From Mesorhizobium sp. (GTDB taxonomy: Bacteria > Pseudomonadota > Alphaproteobacteria > Rhizobiales > Rhizobiaceae), in contig SAJS01000010.1 of NCBI GenBank assembly GCA_004017535.1, positions 62,001 through 126,000 on the forward strand: DNA of 64,000 bases, in the 5' to 3' direction. How positions within the stretch are numbered: position 1 is the first letter of the stretch; each line of letters starts with the position of its first letter. Below, piece after piece: positions 27,913 through 36,699 of the stretch. The position numbers and the translations under genes were made by a program. The notes under the pieces are model-generated. The model did not search any database. It was not told the origin of the DNA and saw only the letters and a program-made list of their open reading frames with translations.

Positions 27913-28407
27913 ATGGCGAATCTCGGAAGACTGGCGATCGCGATGCTTGGCGTTCTGGCGTACCAAAATCGCGACAAAATCGGCGAGTTGATCCGTGGGG
28001 CGGGCGATCGCAACCAAAACCACCCGCAAGGCGGGATTTTAGATCAGATTTCCAAAGGCGTTTCGGGGACCGCGCTCGGCGATATCTTAGATCGGTTCAG
28101 AGAGGCAGGAGCAGGATCCAAGGTGGACTCCTGGCTCGGCAGTGGGCCGAACCAGCCAATCGAGCCGAATGAGGTGGAAGCCGCAATAGACGAAGGCACC
28201 CTGACGTCACTGTCGATGCAGACCGGCCTGTCGCGCGAGGAGCTCGTCCGCAGGATCACTCGGGATCTGCCCGAGGCCGTCAACAAGATGACGCCAAATG
28301 GTGAACTGCCACCAGAGCCAACCCAACGCTCCGGTGAGACAACCTTGCTTGACGACGTGCCTCTGAATGGAACGCAACCTAAATCAACCACGCAAAACGA
28401 TGTCTAG
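27913..28407 (+). CDS. YidB-family (DUF937) protein
   Basis: 164 residues from ATG 27913, with GGAGG six bases upstream. The DUF937/YidB core is visible: QGGILDQISKGVSGTALGDI, VDSWLGSGPNQPIEPNEVEA and LSREELVRRITRDLPEAVNK with the MTPNGELP motif that ends the domain. Members are small soluble proteins of unknown role. Overlaps the next gene by 41 bases at most, suggesting co-translation. Confidence 0.85.
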   Translation: MANLGRLAIAMLGVLAYQNRDKIGELIRGAGDRNQNHPQGGILDQISKGVSGTALGDILDRFREAGAGSKVDSWLGSGPNQPIEPNEVEAAIDEGTLTSLSMQTGLSREELVRRITRDLPEAVNKMTPNGELPPEPTQRSGETTLLDDVPLNGTQPKSTTQNDV

Positions 28408-28861
28408 AACGACAGTCATCCGTCGGCCGAATATGCTAACTCGCACGGGGCCTGGCGGTGGAATACGTGGCCAGGGTCATGGGGGCGGCAAGGCAGCTAG
28501 CGTCGTTGCGGAACTGGATTTTTTGGCGGCCATGCTCGACTCGCGCTGGCGCATTCCCGGGACCTCAATTCGTTTCGGTCTGGATGCGTTGGTAGGTCTG
28601 GTGCCCATCCTCGGAGACGCAGCCACCAGCCTCGTGTCGGCCTATATCGTGTTGCGCGCCCGAAGCTGCGGCGCCGGAAATTTCTTGGTCGCAAGGATGT
28701 TGGGGAACGTCTTGCTTGATACGGTTGCGGGAAGCGTACCTATTCTGGGTTCCATCTTCGACGTCTATTTTAAGGCCAATAATCGCAACATCAGGTTGCT
28801 TCGTCAGCACCTGGCTAAGGCGGACATCAGCAGCCCACGCCCGGCAAAGCACCCGGCCTGA
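28367..28861 (+). CDS. DUF4112 membrane protein
   Basis: 164 residues from 28367; an internal ATG at 28400 is an alternative start and would reduce the overlap with yidB. The DUF4112 domain covers residues about 50-140: LDSRWRIPGTSIRFGLDALVG, LVPILGDAATSLVSAYIV and SVPILGSIFDVYFKANNRN, two glycine-rich hydrophobic hairpins. Function unknown. Placement behind yidB suggests an operon. Confidence 0.82.
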   Translation: MERNLNQPRKTMSRTTVIRRPNMLTRTGPGGGIRGQGHGGGKAASVVAELDFLAAMLDSRWRIPGTSIRFGLDALVGLVPILGDAATSLVSAYIVLRARSCGAGNFLVARMLGNVLLDTVAGSVPILGSIFDVYFKANNRNIRLLRQHLAKADISSPRPAKHPA

Positions 28862-29165
28862 CGATCGGGGTCTGCTCCTTAAGCAGCGTCCCGTTGGGGA
28901 ATCGAGTACTAACGGACCAAAAGCGATGCGAGTCCCCTGCATGTGGGCATAATAGACATTTGGGAAGTTTTCGGGACAGCGTTGGCGTAAGACCCCGGTG
29001 CAGCGCCCGCGAGGCCCACTCGAGCATGTCGTGAGCATGCCGGATGCGGCAAGGATGGGCGGCGAAACCGGCCGTCGCGCTGTTCTGCTACGAACACCGC
29101 GGGGACGGGGAGCGCTTCCTCTAGTGCCGCGCTAAGTGCGACGCTTTAAGCGACGGCTTCGAATG
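28862..29165. other. Spacer without a recognised gene
   Basis: About 300 bp between convergent units; no motif-bearing frame, hairpin or promoter match seen. Confidence 0.4.
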
Positions 29166-29523
29166 TCATGTGCGAGTTAGTTCCCCAAGCACGGCGAGCA
29201 GGCGCCGCTCTTGAGCGGGCTTTCCAACGTTAGGTGCTCCGGCGAGAACTTCGCCCGCGACAAGCTCTGGCCTGTCGTAGGCGCTCGCCACAGCGAACGG
29301 GATATCGAGGCTGGCGCAATTGTTCGGCCACCGGAGTGGCCAATTCGTTGCCCAAATTCACGTCGAGCAAGGCGACGGAAGGCCGTTCACGTTCCAACAG
29401 CAGGGCTGCCGCCGTCACACTCGCGACCGGCCCGATGACACGCCATCCCCGCCGTTCGAGCATGGATTTGAGGTCCATCGCGATCAGAAATTCATCTTCC
29501 ACGATTAGGACCGTCTTTTGCAC
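29166..29523 (-). pseudogene. Receiver protein gene with one frameshift
   Basis: From ATG 29523 the frame gives a normal receiver start: MQKTVLIVEDEFLIAMDLKS, then phosphoacceptor D in VALLDVNLGNE. After about residue 65 it leaves the family. A one-base shift near 29330 restores LDIPFAVASAYDRPELVAG and VGKPAQERRLLAVLGEL, ending at 29166. So a single indel splits a receiver of about 119 residues. It lies 21 bp downstream of an HWE kinase, the usual kinase-receiver order, so the pathway output is probably lost unless the shift is a sequencing error or programmed. Confidence 0.75.
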
Positions 29524-29544
29524 TCGGCGTTCAATTTGGCTGAC

Positions 29545-30576
29545 TCAAGTCGTGAGCGGAATGACCATCTCCACCATTAAACCGGTGGCCGCATAAGTAG
29601 GTTCCACCTTGCCATTCAGATCGTATGCTATTGCCAACTGGATCAACTGGCTCCCAAAGCCCCTGGACGTAGGAGGGCTCACCCGAGGGCCCCCGCTTTC
29701 TGTCCATGTGAGCCGGAGGCGCGGGGTCTCGGCCTCCTCAACCTCCCAAAGCACATGAACTTGTCCGCCCGCTTTGGACAGCGCCCCGTATTTGAGGGCG
29801 TTCGTTGCAAGCTCGTGCAGTGCAAGCGCGAGCGACATCAATTTCTTGCTATCCAACTTAACAGGTGGACCCTTGTCGATCTTTATGGCGTTCGGACTTG
29901 CGGCAAACGGTTCGAGCGTACGCGCTATTAGCTCGGCGAGGTCGCCATCGCCGCCGCCGACGAACCCTTGGTCGTTGGCGTCCACAATGGCTGTAAGCCG
30001 TCCTAGAAAAGCCTCGCGATAAACCTCGGCCGAGACGCCTTCGGCCTTGGTCTGGTTAGCGAGAGCCCGCACCAGCCCGAGCAGGTTCTTCATCCGATGC
30101 CGGAGCTCGCCTAGGAGAATTTCAAACTCGACCTCTCTGCGGGTTCTGTCGCTTGCATCGACGAACGACACCAACATGGTGGTGCCGTTATCGTCCTGGT
30201 TGATGGTGCGCGCCGTAACCAGCATGGTCCGTTTTCCGATGCCGGGGAAATCGTGCTCCACCTTGTAGTCGATGACGGCGGTGCTCTTGGGGATCACGTC
30301 GGTGAGCAGACGACGCAGTTCGGGAATATCCCACTGGCCATCACCCAAGTCGTAAATACGCCTCCCGATGATGTCGTCGCGGTTCACTTTGAAGGTTCGG
30401 AAGAACGCACGATTGACGTCCTCGATGCAGAGGGCGCCGTCCAGCACAAGTAAAGGAAACGGTACAGTATCGACGACTCCCTGCGCCTGCACGTGGCCGG
30501 TCCTCAGGATCCGGTAGAGGTCTTCCAGGTGCACCATGGGGGGCTCCGCGGTTTTCGGGACCATCCTAATACTCAA
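29545..30576 (-). CDS. PAS-HWE histidine kinase 1
   Basis: 343 residues, no membrane segment. A PAS domain at about 35-145 (DTVPFPLLVLDGALCIEDVN, then the FVDASDRT PAC end) is followed by an HWE/HisKA_2 kinase: phosphoacceptor in LLGELRHRMKNLLGLVRAL, N box ALALHELATNALKYGAL and the W-E pair in LTWTESGGP. HWE kinases often feed the PhyR-NepR-EcfG general stress pathway in Alphaproteobacteria. The adjacent receiver gene is frameshifted. Confidence 0.88.
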   Translation of the reverse strand: MSIRMVPKTAEPPMVHLEDLYRILRTGHVQAQGVVDTVPFPLLVLDGALCIEDVNRAFFRTFKVNRDDIIGRRIYDLGDGQWDIPELRRLLTDVIPKSTAVIDYKVEHDFPGIGKRTMLVTARTINQDDNGTTMLVSFVDASDRTRREVEFEILLGELRHRMKNLLGLVRALANQTKAEGVSAEVYREAFLGRLTAIVDANDQGFVGGGDGDLAELIARTLEPFAASPNAIKIDKGPPVKLDSKKLMSLALALHELATNALKYGALSKAGGQVHVLWEVEEAETPRLRLTWTESGGPRVSPPTSRGFGSQLIQLAIAYDLNGKVEPTYAATGLMVEMVIPLTT

Positions 30577-30707
30577 GGGCGCGGCTCACAATCGCATGAG
30601 ACTGCGGTCGATTAGCCTGCTGCCTTGGCAGGCCGGTCTCCTTGGATATCGCGGAGCCAGGGCACCAATAAGCAGAAGCCAAGCGGGCGACAATCGCCGG
30701 GCCCAGC

Positions 30708-31010
30708 TCAAACCAGCTCGAAGCAAAAGTCACAGATGAGGTCCGCAACTTTTACAGCTTCAAAATCTGTCATGTGCGCCGCTGTCTCGACTGCAGTCGA
30801 GACTATGTCATCGTCGTCCACGGCAAGGAGATCGAGGATGCGTGCAAACTTGATCTTGAGCTCCCGATCGCCTTCAAACTCGTCAAGGGTCACGTTCAGG
30901 ATGCTCTCGTTCGCTTCGATCAGCCGGGCTTGAATGCTGTCTGATGAGGCAGCCAGCGCCCTTACCGCGGCGAAGAAATGACCTCGCGCATTGGAATACT
31001 TATGGTCCAT
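30708..31010 (-). CDS. Hypothetical acidic helical protein, 100 aa
   Basis: MDHKYSNARGHFFAAVRALA... a predicted all-helical, acidic protein (LDEFEGDRELKIKFARILDL, AVDDDDIVSTAVETAAHM) without a known family. It lies 131 bp upstream of the HWE kinase on the same strand. Amino acid use is protein-like and the ends are clean, so I take it as coding. Confidence 0.5.
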   Translation of the reverse strand: MDHKYSNARGHFFAAVRALAASSDSIQARLIEANESILNVTLDEFEGDRELKIKFARILDLLAVDDDDIVSTAVETAAHMTDFEAVKVADLICDFCFELV

Positions 31011-31108
31011 CGTTTACCGCCAGGGGTGCTGGTGATTGGAATTCGCTCGCGCGGTCACGTTCCCGCACGTTACGTCTCTCACTAGGGTCTCGCCCCGATG
31101 TTATCTGT

Positions 31109-31336
31109 TTAAGCGCGGCGACGGGCTCTCGCCAAAGCGCGTTTCGGTTTCGGCGAAGCGACAGGCTCTGCAGCTTCTTTGGCGAGGCGCGCCAGCTTGA
31201 GCCGCTGTGTCTTTGACTCGCGATCTGCGGTCTCTTTGTCCAATATGTCTCGGGCAGCTTGTGTGGTCGCGTCGCCCTTGCTTTCCCTTACGGTCGGCTT
31301 CGGCTTGAACGCCGCTTCTGCAATCGCACTATACAT
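31109..31336 (-). CDS. Small charged protein with AKT-RLR-ARLA motif, copy 2
   Basis: 75 residues, MYSAIAEAAFKPKPTVRESK, with a helix AARDILDKETADRESKTQRL leading into KLARLAKEA and a very basic Lys/Arg/Ala tail like that of chromatin-type proteins. The core matches the products at 16171 and 38231. Located just behind the cold-shock gene terminator. Confidence 0.55.
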   Translation of the reverse strand: MYSAIAEAAFKPKPTVRESKGDATTQAARDILDKETADRESKTQRLKLARLAKEAAEPVASPKPKRALARARRRA

Positions 31337-31350
31337 TGTAGATCATCCTT

Positions 31351-31380
31351 AAAACAAAAAAGGCCGGGCGAGCCCGACCT
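31351..31380 (-). terminator. Terminator of the cold-shock gene
   Basis: On the minus strand AGGTCGGGC and GCCCGGCCT form a 9-bp stem with very short loop, followed by a T-rich tract TTTTTGTTTT. It ends 60 bp after the csp stop. Confidence 0.7.
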
Positions 31381-31440
31381 TTCGAAAACCATCAACGGCC
31401 ATTGCCAGTACATCCGTGGTCAAGGCCAGGAGCGATTCCT

Positions 31441-31650
31441 TTAAGCGGCCTGAAGATTGTCGGCCGCGCTCTTACCGTTACGGCGGTCCGGCACGACATC
31501 GAAGTTCAGTTTCTGGCCCTCAACGATTGTGCGCATACCGGCGCGCTCTACAGCCGAGATATGGACAAACACGTCCGCGCCGCCCGTTTCAGGAGCGATA
31601 AAGCCGAAGCCCTTGGTCGTGTTGAAGAACTTTACGGTTCCAGTATTCAT
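31441..31650 (-). CDS. csp: CspA-family cold-shock protein
   Basis: 69 residues, the full length of a single cold-shock domain. RNP1 is KGFGFIAP, RNP2 is VFVHIS, and the N-terminus MNTGTVKFFN is standard. The protein binds single-stranded RNA or DNA and melts structure at low temperature or on entry into stationary phase. Some 150 nt of AT-rich leader precede the start, as usual for csp genes. Confidence 0.93.
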   Translation of the reverse strand: MNTGTVKFFNTTKGFGFIAPETGGADVFVHISAVERAGMRTIVEGQKLNFDVVPDRRNGKSAADNLQAA

Positions 31651-32053
31651 GGCGATTTCCTTTCAAATCGGCATAGAAGTTTACGTCTGGCGACATGCCA
31701 AACGTCACAGTGATCGAATTTGAGAGGAGATCGTCGGGCGCCGGAGCGCAAAAACAAATTCAACAGCAAACATCGATAACAAAGATATAGGCTTGAATTA
31801 CCCTCTACGCAAGGTGCTCGTTCGAAATCGACAATTTAAACGGCCGGGCTGTTCGCCAAGCGCACGCTGCGGCGGCTGATCGCGCCGACAACAGGACGCA
31901 GAAGGAAAACGCAAGGGTTGTTGAAACAGAGCTGGCGATCGCGCGGGCCATGATCCGGGCTGGCGCGCAAAACCCTGATGTTAGCTCCAATGACGCGGAC
32001 TGCTCCGTATACGGCAGAGCGTGGCGTGCCCATATTCAGTCTAAGTTGCAGGA
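31651..32053. other. csp leader and spacer
   Basis: The first ~150 bp is AT-rich and is probably the csp 5' UTR and promoter. The rest contains a plus-strand frame (about 31834-32057) with helical, charged composition but no start codon; I do not call it a gene. Confidence 0.4.
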
Positions 32054-32257
32054 CTAAGACGCCTTTTCCAGCCGCCTCAGATGGGCGACGTGTAACGCCT
32101 GCATCTCTTGGAACAAATCGAGCAATTCCAGTGCCTGCTTGATCGGAGTGCCTAGCTCTGTGAGGTGCTGTCAAATCGCGTGCTGGCGCTCTATGTGACG
32201 CTCTCCCAGGAGAACGTGGCGCTTCAGCATTTCAAGCCGAGTTTCAGGGGTAATCAT
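32054..32257 (-). pseudogene. GERH-type small protein with internal stop
   Basis: From ATG 32257 the frame gives MITPETRLEMLKRHVLLGERH then IERQHAI, a TGA at 32171-32173, and in the same frame QHLTELGTPIKQALELLDLF and LHVAHLRRLEKAS. The parts match the gene at 39300 (HLLDGERHIVRQRERI, LDLLEQVHAFQRQHL). A single nonsense codon therefore truncates the product to 28 residues. Confidence 0.6.
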
Positions 32258-32431
32258 CTGGTCCCTGGGAGGGACCGTATGCCTTTACGCGGTGAAAGTC
32301 GAATGCCGGCCTTTCGGAGGTCGCCCCATTAGTCGATTGGTGTATGCCGCCCCATTTATGATTTCCATGGATGTTCGGGCTTTGCATCAAATTTGATCTC
32401 ACAGGAAAGCCACATCGGCGAAACTGGGCTG

Positions 32432-32626
32432 ATGAAGACATACGTGGTGGAAGTCATGTCGGGTGACACTGTCACCTTGCGGCAAGTCGTTGACGCTCAA
32501 ACAGCTCCAGCGGCTGCTTCGCGCGTGACAGGTCGAGCGGTTCGCATTCGAGTTCATGAGGAACTCTGGGTCAGAGTCACCGACCAAGAACTCAGAGTCG
32601 TCTACAAATACGCGTTTTTCCCCTAG
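32432..32626 (+). CDS. Hypothetical protein, 64 aa
   Basis: MKTYVVEVMSGDTVTLRQVV..., a short alpha/beta-looking protein whose final strand reads WVRVTDQELRVVYKYAFFP. No family recognised. Amino acid pattern (alternating strands, one Ala-rich helix) is protein-like; similar stand-alone genes occur in rhizobial stress islands. Confidence 0.5.
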   Translation: MKTYVVEVMSGDTVTLRQVVDAQTAPAAASRVTGRAVRIRVHEELWVRVTDQELRVVYKYAFFP

Positions 32627-32732
32627 GCCGCGCGCGGGACCCGCCGCCCCGTAGCAAGGGGCGTCGGGCCTTGGACGCAACTAGCCGACCCCGACAGGCG
32701 AAGGACCGCCTGTGGAACAGGCACCGCGACGA

Positions 32733-33116
32733 CTAGCTTAGCGATAGGAGGTGTGCGAGCGCTCGGGTGTCTACCGGCTTCTCGATGCGCGGCACTTCGG
32801 CGTACGCTTCAGGGATGGACCAGACATCGTAACCCGTGGCAAAGATGAAGGGCACTTCACGTTCGCGCAGCGCGTCTGCGATAGGGTAGGCGCGTTCGCC
32901 GCGCAGGTTGATGTCGAGCACGGCGCCGTCGATCCGGTCCTCCGTCCCGAGCAGCTCCAGCGCATCCTCGATTGAGCCCACCGGGCCGATTACGTTCGCG
33001 CCTCTGTCTTCCAGCGCCCGCGCCAGTTCAGCAGCGATCATGTACTCGTCCTCGACCACAAGAAGATGGCGGCCACGCAGGGCATCGGGTTGCGGCTCAT
33101 CCATGTTGCTACTCAT
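32733..33116 (-). CDS. Response regulator receiver paired with HWE kinase 2
   Basis: 127 residues. HLLVVEDEYMIAAELARAL gives the acidic pocket, GAVLDINLRGE the phosphoacceptor aspartate, IFATGYD the conserved Thr and PRIEKPVDT the lysine. Receiver only, no output domain. The start lies inside the 3' end of the kinase gene (8-base overlap), so kinase and receiver are co-translated and almost certainly a signalling pair. Confidence 0.9.
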   Translation of the reverse strand: MSSNMDEPQPDALRGRHLLVVEDEYMIAAELARALEDRGANVIGPVGSIEDALELLGTEDRIDGAVLDINLRGERAYPIADALREREVPFIFATGYDVWSIPEAYAEVPRIEKPVDTRALAHLLSLS

Positions 33117-34527
33117 CCTTGGTCACCGGCACGACGATCTCGTAGCGCACCCCGTCCGATCCGAACTCGATCTTAGTTTTAGCGCCGAGTTCGTAGGGAA
33201 GCGCCCGCTCGAGCAATTCACTGCCGTAGCCCTTCCGGGTGGGGCCGCCCTCCGGCATCGTGACGCCGCTCTCGAGCCATTCAAGTCTCGCGCGTGCCTT
33301 CGACCCGTCGTGCTCTATATTCCAGCTAACGGCGAGCCGGCCCGACGGCTGGTGAAGAGCGCCGTACTTCACCGCGTTCGTCGCGAGCTCGTGCAGCGCT
33401 AGCGCCACGGATTGCGCTGAGATCGCCGGCAACGACGTCGCCGGCCCTTCGATCGTGACGTTGCCCCCGTCCACGCTTCCATCGCCGTGCGCGTGGAGCT
33501 CGCCTTCGATCAGTTCGCGCAGGTCGATCGGCTGATGGTCGGCGCGCGCGAGCAATCCTTGCACCCGCGAAAGCGCGCGTAACCGGCTCTCGTAATCCTC
33601 GGCAAACTCGTCCAGCGACGCGCTTGACCTCATCGTCTGCCGTGCGAGTGATTGGACAACCGCGATGAGGTTGCGCGTGCGGTGCTGAAGCTCGGCCAAA
33701 AGCACCTTCTGCTGGTCCTTCAGTGTGCGTAGGTCGTGGATGTCGGTTGAGGTTCCGACCCATTCGAGTGCCACGCCGCCGGCGTCGTCCAGCGGGACGG
33801 CCCGGGTCTGGTGCCATCGGTACTCGCCATCGACCGATCGGCGGATGCGGTGCTCGCAATAATATTCGCCTTTGGTCGGCGCGTCAGCCCAGGCCGACAT
33901 CGTCGCGTCGTGATCCTCAGGATGGACGGCATCGAGCCAGCCGAAGCCGACGCTGTCAGCAAAGGCCAAGCCCGTGAAGACACTCCACTGTGGACTACCC
34001 CAGGTCCGGTCACCGTTCGCCTTCGAGCGGAAGACGAGCTGCGGGATATTGGTTGCTAGGACCCGGAATAACTCTTCGCTCTGCTCAAGCTGTGCTTCGG
34101 CACGGTGCTGGGCGGTCCGGTCGCGTAGTATTTTGACGAAACCTTGGGTTCTGTCCGCGAGCGGCATCAGCAGCCCCGACGCCCAGAACCGCGTGCCGTC
34201 CTTCTTCATCTGCCAGCGCTCGTCCTCGGCTCGCCCTTCGGCCAGTGCGATCCGGCGCTCCTCTGCGGCGGCGCTAACTCCGCCCTCCTCCGGAGGAAAG
34301 GCTACATCGGCAGACTTCCCGATGATCTCGTCATCGGCATAGCCAAGCACGCGTTCGGCACCCACGTTCCAGCTCGTGGTGATCCCGTTGGGATCAGTGG
34401 TGAAGATCGCAAAGTCGGTCGCGCTGTCAAAGATGAGCCGCAATAGGTCGCTGTCACTGAGCGGCCGCTGACCTTCGCCTTGTTCGTCTTGTTTGTCACC
34501 ATTTTGCACGCGCGGTCTCCGGCTCAT
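33109..34527 (-). CDS. Double-PAS HWE histidine kinase 2
   Basis: 472 residues when started at ATG 34527. Two PAS domains (residues about 30-145: FAIFTTDPNGITTSWNVGAE; about 160-270: LEWVGTSTDIHDLR end) precede an HWE kinase: LLAELQHRTRNLIAVVQSL, N box ALALHELATNAVKYGALH and W-E in ARLEWLESG. The frame stays open upstream to 35001, but that part lacks domain features and contains an EcfG promoter, so the shorter start is chosen. Likely senses a soluble cue through PAS and feeds the receiver at 32733 or PhyR. Confidence 0.87.
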   Translation of the reverse strand: MSRRPRVQNGDKQDEQGEGQRPLSDSDLLRLIFDSATDFAIFTTDPNGITTSWNVGAERVLGYADDEIIGKSADVAFPPEEGGVSAAAEERRIALAEGRAEDERWQMKKDGTRFWASGLLMPLADRTQGFVKILRDRTAQHRAEAQLEQSEELFRVLATNIPQLVFRSKANGDRTWGSPQWSVFTGLAFADSVGFGWLDAVHPEDHDATMSAWADAPTKGEYYCEHRIRRSVDGEYRWHQTRAVPLDDAGGVALEWVGTSTDIHDLRTLKDQQKVLLAELQHRTRNLIAVVQSLARQTMRSSASLDEFAEDYESRLRALSRVQGLLARADHQPIDLRELIEGELHAHGDGSVDGGNVTIEGPATSLPAISAQSVALALHELATNAVKYGALHQPSGRLAVSWNIEHDGSKARARLEWLESGVTMPEGGPTRKGYGSELLERALPYELGAKTKIEFGSDGVRYEIVVPVTKDE

Positions 34528-34581
34528 GGCCGGCACGCACTCGCGGCCCAAATAAACGACCTTCAGCATGGATGAACGCCA

Positions 34582-34606
34582 AACTGCAGAATGCCCACAT
34601 TGTTCC
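34582..34606 (-). promoter_or_regulatory. EcfG-type promoter of HWE kinase 2
   Basis: Minus strand GGAAC, 16 bases, AGTT, 55 bp before the chosen start. Confidence 0.6.
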
Positions 34607-35204
34607 CATCCTCTTAGCCGTGGCCGAGTTTCCGCACAGCCTCCGATTCGACCTGGCGTGTTCCGCTCCATAAGGACCCGCGAAATTAATTGTGAAAGAT
34701 TATAATCCGCCTGTTCGCGGGGAATGGTCTTCGCCCCCGCAAATGAGGGCAACATGGCGAATTCAATATGCTCGTATGCACTGGATGGCGAAATCCCGAA
34801 AAAATCGGCGTTTGACAGTGAGGCTCGGATAAGAAACTGCCCGAGACCCAGTCGCGGGACTTCGCTGCGGCGCTCGTCGAAGGCGAGGCAATAATCGCCC
34901 GCCAGCGCGCTCATTTGAAAGGCTTGCGCGGGATGGGCATCCGACCGTGGAGGCCGAAGAAGCGTAGGTTCATGAAAACGCAAGCCGAGCACGTCGCCCA
35001 CTGGGAACTGATATCAGCTCAGGTTGCATCGAAAAGCCCCGGCGCTGAGGGGGATCAGCACTAGGGGTTTAGGCATGACGCTGATGCTGGCATGACACGC
35101 CCGGCTCGCGGAACACACTGGCAGTTCTCAAGCGCAGGCGCTCGAACTGGTCATGTTGTCTGGCATGAACTGAGCGTCGCTCATGCGTGAGGCCAGAGAA
35201 CTCA
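34607..35204. other. Spacer upstream of HWE kinase 2
   Basis: About 600 bp; the minus frame is open through much of it but has no domain signal. AT-richer around 34680-34810. No other feature recognised. Confidence 0.4.
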
Positions 35205-35441
35205 CTAGTCGAGAACACGAACCTCGAATGTGATGACGGCTTGCGCCAGATTGCGCCCGCTCTCGTCGCGGACGGTCATTGTCAGCTCGCGGTGTGTGCC
35301 TCCGAGCGGCACTTCGGCGGTCATCTCCATCAATGATCTCACCGCTTCAGCCTTGGCAGCTTCAAAGCTGGCAAGCTCAGTGCCTGCTTCGTCCGGGGAG
35401 CTCTCGCCGGTATCGCTAAAGTCGAAAAAGTACTTGGGCAT
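35205..35441 (-). CDS. DUF6894 mini-protein, copy 2
   Basis: 78 residues, MPKYFFDFSDTGESSPDEAG, with helix AAKAEAVRSLMEMTAEVPLG and strand ELTMTVRDESGRN, nearly the same as the protein at 14943. The close DNA-level similarity marks a recent duplication. Unlike copy 1 it sits behind a leader of about 190 nt with two hairpins and an EcfG promoter at 35640. Confidence 0.75.
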   Translation of the reverse strand: MPKYFFDFSDTGESSPDEAGTELASFEAAKAEAVRSLMEMTAEVPLGGTHRELTMTVRDESGRNLAQAVITFEVRVLD

Positions 35442-35480
35442 TGCCCCAACTCGCCACAAACCCAAATGCCCAACCATAGG

Positions 35481-35543
35481 CGGCCCGTATCGGGATAGAC
35501 GGGCCGTCGCATGAAAGAGCCCGCTCCAAATAGCGGGCTCTTT
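35481..35543 (-). promoter_or_regulatory. Two hairpins in the DUF6894 leader
   Basis: CGGCCCGT/ACGGGCCG (35481-35488 and 35499-35506) and the 12-bp AAAGAGCCCGCT/AGCGGGCTCTTT (35514-35525 and 35532-35543). The second resembles the hairpin at 40533 in stem and flank (GGAGGCCC just upstream in the transcript). It could end a short RNA or control translation. Confidence 0.5.
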
Positions 35544-35639
35544 ATCGGGGCCTCCTTGGGTGCCAGCGTCTCCCATCCTCCCGAATAATGGGGGCGACAT
35601 TCCTTTCCCCGACTGGCGCTTGCGCGTCACTGATTTTAG

Positions 35640-35664
35640 AACTCGTTAACATAGGTTGGGTTCC
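35640..35664 (-). promoter_or_regulatory. EcfG-type promoter of DUF6894 copy 2
   Basis: Minus strand GGAAC, 16 bases, AGTT, about 200 bp upstream of the start codon. Confidence 0.6.
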
Positions 35665-35858
35665 GCGGGCCGTCCAAGAGCGCATTGAGCAGCGGGTGAC
35701 GATCGGGCATTCCGGCCGGTTGCGACCATGACGACATCTGCTTCGAGTCTGAATGAGGATTTCCTGCGGCGAGTTGGCCAAACGTCACGCGAGCCGCGGA
35801 AGGGGCAATTGATGTAGCGGCCGAAATCTTCGGCCGGCATTACGCTAATGAAAGCTCC

Positions 35859-35981
35859 TTATCCGGCAGGATGTTGGATCAGCACGGCGCATGCGAGGCC
35901 AACTAGCAGGATGAGCACAAGCCCAGCAATGAGGATGCTAATGGCGATCCAGAGGCGCCTCGATTTCTTGTCGGTGCTCAC
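35859..35981 (-). CDS. Small single-span membrane protein, 40 aa
   Basis: With a GTG start at 35981 the frame gives VSTDKKSRRLWIAISILIAG and a long hydrophobic helix to residue 34. The frame is continuous with the IS110 relic upstream, so a fusion product is possible, but the Lys/Arg-rich start followed by one helix is typical of a free small membrane protein. No strong ribosome site. Confidence 0.45.
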   Translation of the reverse strand: MSTDKKSRRLWIAISILIAGLVLILLVGLACAVLIQHPAG

Positions 35982-35989
35982 TCTGCCGG

Positions 35990-36147
35990 CTGCCCGGTTT
36001 AGGTCGTCGATCGCAGTCATGAACGAGAGCACCGCCACCGGCCCGACGCCGGGGTGGCCATGAAGCGCCAACACACTTCGTTGCGCGACGATCTTCACGA
36101 CGACATCGTGCAGCCGGCAATACTGTTTCCACAGCGCCGGGCGCGCC
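35990..36147 (-). mobile_element. IS110-family transposase fragment
   Basis: The minus frame reads YCRLHDVVVKIVAQRSVLAL then HGHPGVGPVAVLSFMTAIDD, the 'PGVG' segment with downstream ID-D that precedes the transposase_20 domain in IS110 proteins. Only some 50 residues remain; neither end of the element is visible. It abuts the broken diguanylate cyclase, which it may have truncated. Confidence 0.7.
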
Positions 36148-36155
36148 GCCAGCAT

Positions 36156-36699
36156 GGCGTCGCCGAACTGGCCGAAGCGAACGACCGGTTGGCACTCCGA
36201 GCTAGCACCGATCCGTTCACTGGCATCGCTAACAGGCGCTGGATGACGGAGACATTAGATAGGAATGGGGCGCAGAGACGCTGCTTTGGGGGATGCAGCG
36301 ATGCTGATGTGCGACATCGATTATTTCAAGAAGTTGAACGATCACCTAGGGCACGCTGAGGGCGATCGATGCCTAGTCGAGGTCGCAAGGATCATCCAGG
36401 ACAACATCAGGCGCGATTGCGATCCGGTGGCTCGCTACGGAGTCCTTCTACCGGGCGTTAACGAAGACGAGGCCTACTCTGTCGGCGAGCGTATCCGAGT
36501 GGAAGCCGCTGTCATTCACAACCCGGGATCGCGGATGTCCCGCCGAGTCACAATCGGCATCGGCGTGGCAGTTCAAACTGCAGACGAAGTGATCTCACCG
36601 GAGGAGTTGCAGCGTCCGGCGGGTGAGGCGCTCTACCGTGCTAAGCGGGCTGGACGTAATCGCGTTTTTGCTCTACGGACAAGGACCTTCCGAGCATAG
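36156..36699 (+). pseudogene. Diguanylate cyclase relic without GGDEF
   Basis: Starts abruptly in a linker (VAELAEANDRLALRASTDPF then TGIANRRWM), shifts frame near 36275, and continues AMLMCDIDYFKKLNDHLGHA, GDRCLVEVARIIQDN, ARYGVLLPG and RVTIGIGVAV to a normal end (YRAKRAGRNRVF). Where active enzymes read RYGG(D/E)EFAVLLPG this one reads RYGVLLPG: five residues including the catalytic signature are deleted in frame. With truncation, frameshift and active-site loss it cannot make cyclic-di-GMP. Confidence 0.8.

Noticed and set aside
31834-32057. Plus-strand frame with charged helical composition
   Set aside because: No ATG, GTG or TTG start before the helical part, and its end overlaps the GERH relic. 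Possibly a fossil; not enough support.
34528-35001. N-terminal extension of HWE kinase 2
   Set aside because: Open frame without domain features; it contains the EcfG promoter, and the first PAS domain starts after ATG 34527.
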